39,620 bases of DNA, from positions 1-39,620 of the forward strand of contig JAGGZT010000038.1 of NCBI GenBank assembly GCA_021161905.1, given 5' to 3'. Each line of letters begins with the position of its first letter. Position 1 is the stretch's first letter. Shown piece by piece: positions 31,788 to 39,620 of the stretch. Source of the DNA: Acidobacteriota bacterium (GTDB lineage: Bacteria; Acidobacteriota; B3-B38; Guanabaribacteriales; JAGGZT01). The notes under the pieces are model-generated. The model saw only the letters and a list, made by a program, of their open reading frames with translations, was not told where the DNA came from and made no database searches. The translations under genes were made by a program, and so were the position numbers.

Positions 31788-33332
31788 ATGTATCCAAGAA
31801 AAGGATTAGGAAATAAACTATACATCATTTTGGTCTCAGTTCTCCTTTTATATTGTTTTACCCTTAATGGGAGGCTAACCGATAAAGGTGATGATGCAGG
31901 CTACATAATCTTAGCCAAATCACTGGCATTGGGTGAGGGATATCGGCTTATCAGCCATCCTGCCCAACCTCCAGAAACCCGATACCCTCCGCTTTTCCCT
32001 TTTTTATTGATGCCTTTAGTGCGATCCTTCCCTCAAAATTACCTTATCTTAAAACTCATCCCCTTGCTCTTTTCTCTCGCCACAATCCTGGTCTTCGCCT
32101 TCTTAGTGAAAATTCTCTTGCCTCAAAAAGGGAGTGGGATGTTTTTGGTAATCATCGTAGCCATCAGCCCTATAATCGTCGATTACTCCACCCAGTTATT
32201 AACAGAGCCGGTGTATGCCTTTTTCTCCTTACTCACCCTCTACCTCTCCCTTTATCTTGATATCAAAGGGGATAACAAACTCTTGATAGCCTTAGCCTTG
32301 ACTGCAGTAAGTGCCTACTACTGCCGTTATATCGGTATCAGTTTGATTATAGCAATAATATTACTCTATTTAATCCGAAGGAGATATAGGGTATTCCTTT
32401 TTCTGTCGTTCCTTATGGTCATCGCCATTCTGCCCTGGATGATAAGAAATAACCTATTGGGAGGAGGTGGCTATGTAGCCTCCTTTCTCCTGATTAATCC
32501 CTATGATATCGACGCAGGCACAATAACTTTTATAGGATTTATCAAGAGGCTCCTTATGAACGGGATCCGGTATGGAGGCAAGGTTATCCCAGATCTCATA
32601 TTCTTTCCCTGGTTAGGAAAGGTCGGTTCTTATAATCCCCTAAAGATTGCCCTCGGTTTAGCTGTTTCCGCCCTTATTTTGCTCGGGTTTTACCGTAATA
32701 TAAGAACTAAAATAAATCTGTTAAATATCTATACTTTAATTTATTTTTTAATCTGCTTGATCTGGCCCTGGTATGACACCAGATTTCTCGTACCTCTCCT
32801 ACCCCTTATTCTTCTATTCTTAATCCAAGGGACAAATGAGCTGGCAACATTTCTATCGAGAAAAAAGAGTTTTGGTGAGTCATCCTATAGGAACATCCTT
32901 CAAAAAGGGTTGAGAATAGGGGTGATTTTATTCCTCTTATTAGGCTCTGGATGGGTTATATACGAACATCACTGGGGAAGAGGGAGCCCCGAATGGCGGG
33001 ATTATCACCAGGCTTGCCTCTGGCTACGGAACAATACACCAGAAGAAAGCATAATCCTTTGTCGAAAACCAAGATACACCTATCTTATCTCAGGAAGAAA
33101 GGCGATATGTTATCCTTATACTTCGGACGATGAGTATATGATCGAGTTTTTAAAGAAATATCAGCCAGATTACATAATCTTCGATCGTTTGAAAGGAGCA
33201 ATTGATACCTCTACCCGCTACCTCAAACCCTTCCTTCTTCTCCATCAAGATATATTCATCCCCTTTCACCAAGTTGGCAGTTCCGGCACTTATATTTACA
33301 AACGGATTGGTGAACTAAAGGAGAATCGTTGA
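31788..33332 (+). CDS. GT-C membrane glycosyltransferase (family 39/83, ArnT-like)
   Basis: 514 residues with about ten to twelve membrane helices, followed by a soluble periplasmic C-terminal part (about 390-514). Early in the protein is GRLTDKGDDAGYIILAKSL, matching the first-loop acidic motif of dolichyl- or undecaprenyl-phosphate sugar transferases; PPLFPFLLMPL and NNLLGGGGY follow the family pattern. It would move a sugar from a polyprenyl-phosphate carrier onto lipid or protein on the outer face of the inner membrane. The ribosome site is weak (GAAGGA). The gene is visibly AT-richer than its neighbours and may be acquired. Confidence 0.75.
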   Translation: MYPRKGLGNKLYIILVSVLLLYCFTLNGRLTDKGDDAGYIILAKSLALGEGYRLISHPAQPPETRYPPLFPFLLMPLVRSFPQNYLILKLIPLLFSLATILVFAFLVKILLPQKGSGMFLVIIVAISPIIVDYSTQLLTEPVYAFFSLLTLYLSLYLDIKGDNKLLIALALTAVSAYYCRYIGISLIIAIILLYLIRRRYRVFLFLSFLMVIAILPWMIRNNLLGGGGYVASFLLINPYDIDAGTITFIGFIKRLLMNGIRYGGKVIPDLIFFPWLGKVGSYNPLKIALGLAVSALILLGFYRNIRTKINLLNIYTLIYFLICLIWPWYDTRFLVPLLPLILLFLIQGTNELATFLSRKKSFGESSYRNILQKGLRIGVILFLLLGSGWVIYEHHWGRGSPEWRDYHQACLWLRNNTPEESIILCRKPRYTYLISGRKAICYPYTSDDEYMIEFLKKYQPDYIIFDRLKGAIDTSTRYLKPFLLLHQDIFIPFHQVGSSGTYIYKRIGELKENR

Positions 33333-33341
33333 AATAATTCT

Positions 33342-35456
33342 TTAATGGACATACCCTAAAGCTTTTAACCGCTCTTTTAAAGCCTTGTTTATCTCTATCG
33401 GCTTTCCCTTTCTTCCCTTTAACAGTATTTTGGCTATTTTCTTATTGTTGTCGATGATGGTCTTGACCATTGATCTATATTGCTTCGCTTCAGCTTGATG
33501 TAGATTAACGACATTAGAGAGCTCTCCAGGGTCATCCGTCAAATCATAAAATTCCTCTCTTCTCAAATTTGGGAAGTATATATATTTAAACCCCTTGTAA
33601 ACGATCGACTTTCTCTCCTCGCCTCTATATAGGAATTCGCTAAAGGCTATCCTCTCCTCCTCTCGCTTATGAAGTATTAAAGGAAGAAAACTCTTTCCCT
33701 GAATTACACCATGATAATCGATATTTAAAAGTTCTAAAAGTGAGGGGAAAATATCTATCAGCCTTACCTGCTGGTTGACCACCTCTCCTCTTATCGGTTT
33801 GTAATTCCCTAAGGAGATTATAAGAGGGACATGGAGCAACTCGTTATATAGGGTATGACCGTGTTCAAATCCCAAATGTTCCCAGAATTCTTCACCATGG
33901 TCACTAGTTAGGATAATTATCGTCTTATCATATATATCAAGCTCCTTTAATCTATCGATGAGCCTTCCTACCTCGGCATCGACGAATCTTATCTCGCCCC
34001 GATACAAAGCCTCGATATACTCTCTATCCTCCAAGGACAAATGATAATCACCCTCCCTGATGTTAGCAAAGTCCGTTAACCTCGTATTTCTGAACCTTCC
34101 CTTATAGCGAAGGTCCTCTATATACCTCGCTGGAGGATGGTAGGGAATATGAGGGTCTGTGTAGTGAACCCAAAGGAAAAAGCGCCTTTGAGCGTTACTA
34201 TTAAGCCAATTTATAGCTTCATCGGTAATTATATCCCCTGGGGTGTACCAATGGGGCTTCACATTGGCCCTGATGTGTTTTATAAGTTGCAGAAGAAAAA
34301 AACTCTCTGGTTTATAGTAATCTTCATCGAGGTTCTTGAAGCCAATAAATCCCTTGGTAAACCCTTCCTCCTTCGTCAAATGAGGATTGGATAGGATAGC
34401 TTGGGTAAAATAACCCTTTTTCCGCAAAACCTCCGGCAATCTCGGAATTGAGTCTCCTATCCGCTTGAATCCCTTCTTCCTTAGCCCTGAGATTCTCTCT
34501 CCCCCTTTGTGCACCGAAGGATATAAAGAGGTGAGAAGTGAAGCAAGGGAGGGAGTGGTCCAAGGGGCTTGGCTGATCGCCTTCTCAAATAGGATGCCCT
34601 CCTGGGCTAATCTATCAATGTTCGGTGTCTTTATCCTTTTATAACCATAACAGCTTAAATGGTCGGCTCTCAATGTATCTATGGTAATAAGGAGAATATT
34701 TGGAAGATTCTCCCTGGGTAGATCGACTGTTTGAAGCTCTTTTAAACCTACCGGTTGCAGATAATCTGATTTAAGGAAGAAGAAACCAGCAAAGCTAAGT
34801 AAACCAACTCCTATTAAGAAAGCCACTCCCTTCAGTGACGGTTTTATAAAGATATATAAAAGGTTTAACGATACCAATAAACCAGAAAAGAAAAGGGCAT
34901 TAAAAATTAACAGCTTGGATAGATTCTGGGACAAATTATGGTATTTTCCCACATACAACCAAATAATGGGAAGTATGCTCAAAAGAACTAATGTGGAAAT
35001 GTAAAGGTTTAACAACGCCTTACCTTTATAAATACCAAAAAGCTTATATAAAACCATCAGAAGCAGGAGAAAAATCGTTCCTATTCCTATATCGGCTAAG
35101 ATGGAGGCTGGAGATTTGAAGGAAGGTAGAAACCAAACATTTATTTCAAATAGAACAAACAGGAAGGGGAAAATAACGATGGAGAACGCTCTATAAAGAC
35201 CTCGAATATCAATCCTGGATTTTGTAGGCCTAAATTTATCCAAAAAGTAGAAGACCAATCCGAATAATACCCCAGCCAATAAGCCGAGAAGGGAGTAAAT
35301 CATCAAAGCCAAAAGGACCTTACCCCCTGGTATGGAATTACCTATAACTATATTCTCCAGATACTCGGCTAAGTAAAATAGCACCCCGGCTGAAATACAT
35401 AAAAAAAGACCTTCCCGGATGTATAGGGAAGGCTTTTTGGTTCGTCTTTCTCTCAT
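33342..35456 (-). CDS. Membrane-anchored sulfatase-fold enzyme with Thr nucleophile position
   Basis: 704 residues: about seven N-terminal membrane helices (to about 230), then an alkaline-phosphatase-superfamily domain. Metal and substrate residues are in LLITIDTLRADHLSCYGY (Asp260), TSDHGEEFWEH and a following FEHGHTLYNE. The active-site segment APWTTPSLASLLTSLYP aligns with C-x-P-S-R of sulfatases, but the formylglycine Cys/Ser is Thr300 and the Arg is Leu304. This points to a phosphoryl- or lipid-phospho-transferase rather than a sulfatase (inference). GGAG lies near the ATG. It converges with the GT-C gene nine bases away. Confidence 0.8.
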   Translation of the reverse strand: MRERRTKKPSLYIREGLFLCISAGVLFYLAEYLENIVIGNSIPGGKVLLALMIYSLLGLLAGVLFGLVFYFLDKFRPTKSRIDIRGLYRAFSIVIFPFLFVLFEINVWFLPSFKSPASILADIGIGTIFLLLLMVLYKLFGIYKGKALLNLYISTLVLLSILPIIWLYVGKYHNLSQNLSKLLIFNALFFSGLLVSLNLLYIFIKPSLKGVAFLIGVGLLSFAGFFFLKSDYLQPVGLKELQTVDLPRENLPNILLITIDTLRADHLSCYGYKRIKTPNIDRLAQEGILFEKAISQAPWTTPSLASLLTSLYPSVHKGGERISGLRKKGFKRIGDSIPRLPEVLRKKGYFTQAILSNPHLTKEEGFTKGFIGFKNLDEDYYKPESFFLLQLIKHIRANVKPHWYTPGDIITDEAINWLNSNAQRRFFLWVHYTDPHIPYHPPARYIEDLRYKGRFRNTRLTDFANIREGDYHLSLEDREYIEALYRGEIRFVDAEVGRLIDRLKELDIYDKTIIILTSDHGEEFWEHLGFEHGHTLYNELLHVPLIISLGNYKPIRGEVVNQQVRLIDIFPSLLELLNIDYHGVIQGKSFLPLILHKREEERIAFSEFLYRGEERKSIVYKGFKYIYFPNLRREEFYDLTDDPGELSNVVNLHQAEAKQYRSMVKTIIDNNKKIAKILLKGRKGKPIEINKALKERLKALGYVH

Positions 35457-35746
35457 TGCTCCAGCAAAATAATACTAATCTCCCCTCATCACTCCTAACC
35501 GTTCCAATCTCGCAAAACGAAATACTCTCTACAAATAAGCCATTGAAAATTCTACCTCTTTTGGATAAGACTGTCAAGCAAATGAGACAGGAGACACCAA
35601 AAGTAGAGGCACCAAACACTATACCTATAACTTAGCGGTTTATACCAACAGGATAAGGCAAAAAGAAGAAAAGGTCATTCCTTATTATCAAGGTAAAAGA
35701 CAGAAACTTTGGGGAGATCTTTAGGAGCAACATTTTCTCGAGGACA
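35457..35746. other. AT-rich intergenic region with a minus-strand promoter
   Basis: About 290 bases without a convincing gene. Apart from the promoter at 35549-35577, only very short open frames are seen, such as a 17-codon plus-strand frame at 35582. No hairpin with a T tract was found. Confidence 0.6.
35549..35577 (-). promoter_or_regulatory. Predicted promoter of the sulfatase-fold gene
   Basis: Minus strand: TTGACA (35577-35572), a 17-base spacer and TAGAAT (35554-35549), leaving a leader of about 85 bases. Confidence 0.65.
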
Positions 35747-38407
35747 TTACATCGCAAAGCGGTAGGTGAATTTCACCAAGAACACATTCTCGCCTGGGGC
35801 GGTGAAGAGATCCCCGAAATCGCGCCAGAACCTGAAATCGCCGGGATGAGAATAATCGGCTCTCTTCTGGGTCCAGACGAAATAGAAAACGGAACCAGGG
35901 GAATACTCCCAGCGTAAGACCGCAGTTCCCCTAAGAGATTTATAATTGAAATCGGGATCAGAGAAGGAAAACGGTTCTGCTGGACCAGCACCATCCGGAT
36001 CAACGGTGTACTCTTCGCCATCGTAGCTGATGGTTGAGCCATCAGCCTTGCCGAACTCGTTAAAATCGTAGCTCCTCGCTCTCGCAAGCTCCTTGAAATG
36101 GTCGTACTTCCCCACCGCGATGAACGGCTGGAGGTAGAACTGGAGGCTCAACTTCGGGGTGAAGGTCCAGTTCAACCTTATAGAGGTGGAAACCGTCCTC
36201 TGGATGATTTCAGCAAAGATGTAGCGGGCACCGTAGGTGGCGGTCATCAAAGGATCATCCACCTTGGTTACCCACTGGGCAATATTATAACGGTAATTAT
36301 ATCTCGGACCAACGGAGAACTCGATGTTGCTTCTCGGCTTAAACCGGAGGCTAACCTCCCAATTAAAGTTCACCCCGCCAGCATTATCGGAAAGATACTC
36401 TCCATTAAAGGAAAGCACTATTGGCTTTCGCCTATCGCTATCGGCACGAAGCCTCATCATCTTAAGGGCTGGACTTAGGGCTAAAGGACCACCTCGAGTC
36501 AGGGTATTGTCCAAGCATTCGGGTTGATAGACCCCCAATAGATCGAAGCTCCAATAATTAAGAAGACGGAAGTTGAACTCGATAAGGTATAGATCCTCCA
36601 GTTTATTCCCTCCAAAATCATAGTTCCTGCCGTTGCCGGCAGCGATCCACCAATTTCTGAACACCTTTCCCGGGATAAACGAGGCATATCCCACTACCAA
36701 ATGGGCATTTATTAAGTCGCTTCCCCTACCTTGAAAACCGAGATCGCTCACATCAAACCCAGGGGATAACGCCCCGAGGGCAGCATTGAACATCAAATTG
36801 CCCCTCTCCCTGCTTAACGCCATCCGCATCCCCCAACCAGAGAGGGAGGTAGCCTCCTCATTGAGATGAAGATAGCTGGCATCAGGACGCTGAAAATAGT
36901 GCAGCGAGGATTCCTGAACCCCAAGGATAGCCTCCTTGCTCCCATTGAGCCTCGTTCCCCCTACCCAGCCGTTTAGTGCCCAGTTTCTCTTTTTATCGAG
37001 GAATGTCCAGCCATCTACCCCAAAGGCGAAGGCGTCCTTGGTCAGGATATCGCGCAGCTCATCGGTCCTTAGGTCCCTGATAGCGGTAGTAGCGATGAAA
37101 CCGAGCCCCTGTCTCCCCTGATTGAGTTCCCGCTGAACCCGGAAGATCCCATAATAGGTAAGGGGCTCCACCTCCTCCTTGAGCCTCTTCCCATCCTCAT
37201 CGATCTCAGCATACTCCCTGCTGGTAACTGCGTTTATGATCCCGAGGTTCCAGCCACCACCTATCTTGCCGGTGATCTTAGCTGCCCCTAAAATGGTCGT
37301 CCACTCGGGGAACTTGACATAGCCATCGCTCGATACCTCACCCTGAGGGGCTCTTCCTATCCGTCTGCTGTAGAAGAAGGTGGGGTTGGGCCAATTGATA
37401 TTGATATCCCGGGTGATCCCACCTCTGCCGAAGTTCCGGAAGATGCTCGAGCCCTCGATGAAGAAGGGACGCTTCTCCTCGTAATAGGTCTCGTAGGCGG
37501 TAAGATTGATCACCGCAGGGTCAACCTCCACCTGGCCAAAGTCCGGGTTAACCGTAGCGTCGAGGATGAGATTGGTCCTAAGACACATCTTCAAATCCAA
37601 GCCCATATTGGCTCGGTATGCCCTTCCAGTGAGAAAGGGGTTTCCTTCCTCAGAGGGCATAAGCTCCACTTCTCCTACTCCGTAGGGGAGGAGTTGAATG
37701 TATCTTCCCGGACTAATGCCTTCTACCCCAACCAGCTTGGCAAAATGGGAGACATAGCCACTTTCCTTTTTGGGAATCCAGACAAAGGTGTCCACCTCGT
37801 TCTTCCTTCTTATCGTTCGAGAAAAATCGACGCCCCAGATATATGAGCTTTTCTTTGGGAACCGCAATTGATGGTAAGGGATGCGGATTTCGACCGTCCA
37901 TCCCTTATCATCCACCCTCGCTGCCCATTCCCAGACGCCGTCCCAAGAGTAATCGCGCCAGCTATCGTTGTACAAGGTGGCATCGGCGATGGAACCAGCA
38001 GGGTTCACCGCGAAGAGGAAACCACTCCTTCTATCGAAATAGGGATCAATGGCGAACTCAAACCAATCGGAATCAACCCGGTCATCCCTTCTTCCAAGAC
38101 GGCTTACGATGAGATCGGGATGAGAATCGAAAAGCCGGGCGGCGACATAGAGTGCCTCTTTATCGTAAGCCACCCATACCACCGTCTTCTCGGTTGGTTT
38201 TCCCCCATCTATCGGATCCGATTGGACGAAATCACTGTAACCCTTTCCCTGCCATACCTCTTCGTTCAGCATCCCATCTATCTTGATCGGGCTTTTGGCG
38301 AATACCGCCTTTATCACCCTCTCCCTCGGCTTCTTCTTGATCTCCTTCCCCAAAAGGAGCGTGGGTAAAAGGATTATGAGAATTATGATTGCCCCTTTCT
38401 TTATCAT
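35747..38407 (-). CDS. CBM9-like/DUF5916 outer-membrane protein
   Basis: About 886 residues: a signal peptide (MIKKGAIIILIILLPTLLLG), a DOMON/CBM9-like carbohydrate-binding domain (about 30-210: KIDGMLNEEVWQ, FVQSDPIDGG, WVAYDKEALYVAAR) and a long beta-barrel domain (DUF5916) rich in alternating aromatic strands, with FEGSS-like FIEGSSIFRNF near the middle. It ends in FLVKFTYRFAM, an outer-membrane-style C-terminus. Related proteins are common in Acidobacteriota and Bacteroidota; their function is not established, though substrate binding or uptake is likely. The start at 38407 follows GAGGAGGTTCTG; a start ten codons upstream lacks this site. Transcribed alone on the minus strand. Confidence 0.85.
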   Translation of the reverse strand: MIKKGAIIILIILLPTLLLGKEIKKKPRERVIKAVFAKSPIKIDGMLNEEVWQGKGYSDFVQSDPIDGGKPTEKTVVWVAYDKEALYVAARLFDSHPDLIVSRLGRRDDRVDSDWFEFAIDPYFDRRSGFLFAVNPAGSIADATLYNDSWRDYSWDGVWEWAARVDDKGWTVEIRIPYHQLRFPKKSSYIWGVDFSRTIRRKNEVDTFVWIPKKESGYVSHFAKLVGVEGISPGRYIQLLPYGVGEVELMPSEEGNPFLTGRAYRANMGLDLKMCLRTNLILDATVNPDFGQVEVDPAVINLTAYETYYEEKRPFFIEGSSIFRNFGRGGITRDININWPNPTFFYSRRIGRAPQGEVSSDGYVKFPEWTTILGAAKITGKIGGGWNLGIINAVTSREYAEIDEDGKRLKEEVEPLTYYGIFRVQRELNQGRQGLGFIATTAIRDLRTDELRDILTKDAFAFGVDGWTFLDKKRNWALNGWVGGTRLNGSKEAILGVQESSLHYFQRPDASYLHLNEEATSLSGWGMRMALSRERGNLMFNAALGALSPGFDVSDLGFQGRGSDLINAHLVVGYASFIPGKVFRNWWIAAGNGRNYDFGGNKLEDLYLIEFNFRLLNYWSFDLLGVYQPECLDNTLTRGGPLALSPALKMMRLRADSDRRKPIVLSFNGEYLSDNAGGVNFNWEVSLRFKPRSNIEFSVGPRYNYRYNIAQWVTKVDDPLMTATYGARYIFAEIIQRTVSTSIRLNWTFTPKLSLQFYLQPFIAVGKYDHFKELARARSYDFNEFGKADGSTISYDGEEYTVDPDGAGPAEPFSFSDPDFNYKSLRGTAVLRWEYSPGSVFYFVWTQKRADYSHPGDFRFWRDFGDLFTAPGENVFLVKFTYRFAM

Positions 38408-38493
38408 CAGAACCTCCTCGCTATTATCGGAAGTCAAGTTCTGTCCTTTTCAAAACCGCCTCATAAAATAAAACGCTCAGTCGGAGGAAATGG

Positions 38494-38564
38494 TTTAGGT
38501 TAAGGCGGAAAAAATTATTTTGCTATATAAGGGGAACAATCTGAATGAAATCGCTTAACCTAAA
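38494..38564. repeat. 11-bp perfect inverted repeat around the aminotransferase stop codon
   Basis: TTTAGGTTAAG at 38494-38504 and its exact complement CTTAACCTAAA at 38554-38564, with 49 bases between. No T tract follows, so a terminator role is not clear. Confidence 0.4.
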
Positions 38565-39620
38565 ACACTAACGAGCTTCTCCACCACGAGGTCGAGCTCC
38601 TCGTAGGTGATGGTCAATGGGGGAAGAAGCCTTATCACCCTCGGTCCTGCAGGGAGGGCTAACACCCCTTCCTCCATCAATCTTATAAGATAGGGCTTGA
38701 CCTTCTCCTCCAACTCGATCCCTATCATCAAGCCCAGGTTCCTTATCTCCCGCACCTTGGGAAGACGGTAACTTCTTAGCTTGGTTATAAAGTAATCTCC
38801 CTTCTCCTCTGCCTTCTTCGGCAGGTCGTTCTCCACGATAAAATCGATGGTAGCGATGGCGGAAGAGCAGGAAAGGGGGTTCCCCCCAAAGGTGGAACCA
38901 TGCCTTCCTTTAGGTATCTCCACCTTATGGGAGCAGAGGACCGCTCCCATCGGCACCTCTCCTCCTATCGCCTTGGCGAGGCACATTATATCGGGCTCGA
39001 TCCCAAAGTGCTCGATGGCGAACATCCTCCCCGTCCTTCCGAAACCGGTTTGAACCTCATCTATTATCAACAGGATCCCCTCCTTATCGCAAAGCCTCCT
39101 CGCCTCTTTAAAAAACTCTTTCCTCCCGATGTTTACCCCGCCCTCCCCCTGAACCGGCTCGAGGATGATCCCCGCTATCCTCTCGTTCACCTTTTCCCTT
39201 AGACCTTCCAAGCTATTGAAGGGGATGAAGTGGAACCCGGGGACGAGGGGCTCGAAGTCCTTTCGATACCTATGGTTGAAGGTGGCACTTAGCGCTCCCA
39301 TTGTTCGCCCATGAAACCCTTTCATCGCAGCGATGAACTCCTTCCTCCCGGTGGTGAACCGGGCGAACTTTATCGCTCCCTCCATCGCCTCTGCTCCCGA
39401 ATTGCAGAGGAAAGCACGACTTAGATTCCTCGGCGCAATGGAAATAAGCTTCTCAAGGAGGAGAGCTCGTTTATCATTGTAGAATATGCCCGGGCAGGTG
39501 ATGAGCTTTCTCGCCTGCTCGGAAATCGCCTCCACCACCTTCTCGTTCCCATGCCCGATGTTTGCTACCCCATGGCCCGCTACGCAGTCGATGTATTCCC
39601 TCCCCTCTGCATCCCAAACC
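38555..39620 (-). CDS. PLP-dependent aminotransferase of the ArgD/LysJ group, start outside the window
   Basis: At least 354 C-terminal residues are visible; the frame is open to base 39620 (VWDAEGREYIDCVAGHGVANIGHGN). Class III aminotransferase motifs are present: FLCNSGAEAMEGAIKFAR, KGFHGRTMGALS, ILEPVQGEGGV, LIIDEVQTGFGRTG, the PLP lysine in LAKAIGGEVPMG and HGSTFGGNPLS. The end (ALPAGPRVIRLLPPLTIT) and HGVANIGHGN fit acetylornithine aminotransferase or the LysW-carrier lysine/ornithine aminotransferase. The latter looks likely for a thermophile, but ArgD cannot be excluded. No LysW or other arg/lys genes lie in the window. Confidence 0.85.
   Translation of the reverse strand, partial: VWDAEGREYIDCVAGHGVANIGHGNEKVVEAISEQARKLITCPGIFYNDKRALLLEKLISIAPRNLSRAFLCNSGAEAMEGAIKFARFTTGRKEFIAAMKGFHGRTMGALSATFNHRYRKDFEPLVPGFHFIPFNSLEGLREKVNERIAGIILEPVQGEGGVNIGRKEFFKEARRLCDKEGILLIIDEVQTGFGRTGRMFAIEHFGIEPDIMCLAKAIGGEVPMGAVLCSHKVEIPKGRHGSTFGGNPLSCSSAIATIDFIVENDLPKKAEEKGDYFITKLRSYRLPKVREIRNLGLMIGIELEEKVKPYLIRLMEEGVLALPAGPRVIRLLPPLTITYEELDLVVEKLVSVLG

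Noticed and set aside
33342-35456. Plain sulfatase call
   Set aside because: The formylglycine Cys/Ser is replaced by Thr300 and the following Arg by Leu304, so only the fold is sulfatase-like.

Overview
The window reads as the chromosome of a Gram-negative-type bacterium. It is densely packed, with short or overlapping gene junctions, mostly strong Shine-Dalgarno sites (AAGGAGG-like) and recognisable TTGACA/TATAAT-like promoters. Proteins are rich in Glu, Lys and Arg, with frequent AGG/AGA and ATA codons, which hints at a thermophilic or anaerobic lineage. A large CBM9/DUF5916-type outer-membrane barrel, an S9 peptidase remnant and lipopolysaccharide-type glycosyltransferases would fit an Acidobacteriota/Aminicenantota-like organism. 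That placement is a guess and not proven here. No phage, transposase or CRISPR array was seen.

Layout. 1-2736 (minus): pyrK-pyrD-pyrF-rnc. 2737-5742 (plus): a divergent pyrR-pyrB-pyrC operon whose leader holds a PyrR-binding hairpin and an intrinsic attenuator. Together these give most of de novo UMP synthesis; carAB and pyrE are absent from the window. 5739-8690 (minus): three glycosyltransferases. 8791-16137 (minus): bifunctional nuclease, miaB, metallophosphoesterase, cytidine deaminase, purine nucleoside phosphorylase and smc. 16357-17515 (plus): tRNA-Thr(CGU), a BioY-like membrane protein and an HU gene. 17514-20464: an exported SagB-type nitroreductase, a GAF-domain methionine sulfoxide reductase-like protein, a decayed S9 peptidase, a Clp1/Grc3-type polynucleotide kinase and an FmdB zinc ribbon. 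20674-23679 (plus): an operon of a short-chain dehydrogenase, an NCS1 permease and a DUF1177 protein. 23800-25824 (minus): a second HU gene and a CPA2-type antiporter with a coupled small protein. 26020-27557 (plus): a secreted chagasin-like protein followed by a papain-like protease. 27613-31731: a methyltransferase (minus), then histidine ammonia-lyase and hisS (plus), with a possible His-rich leader peptide before hisS. 31788-35456: an AT-rich pair, a GT-C membrane glycosyltransferase and a membrane-anchored sulfatase-fold enzyme with Thr at the nucleophile position. 35747-39620 (minus): the outer-membrane barrel and a partial ArgD/LysJ-type aminotransferase.

Themes. Pyrimidine synthesis (pyr genes) sits beside nucleoside salvage (cdd, PNP), with an NCS1 permease elsewhere in the window. 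Histidine use is clustered: the lyase abuts hisS, and the hisS promoter overlaps the lyase stop codon. The strongest candidates for new biology are the PyrR attenuator in a divergent pyr cluster, the His-rich leader ORF before hisS, the inhibitor/protease pair, the bacterial Clp1-like kinase next to FmdB, and the SDR-NCS1-DUF1177 operon. All functions are inferred by reading motifs; no database search was run.
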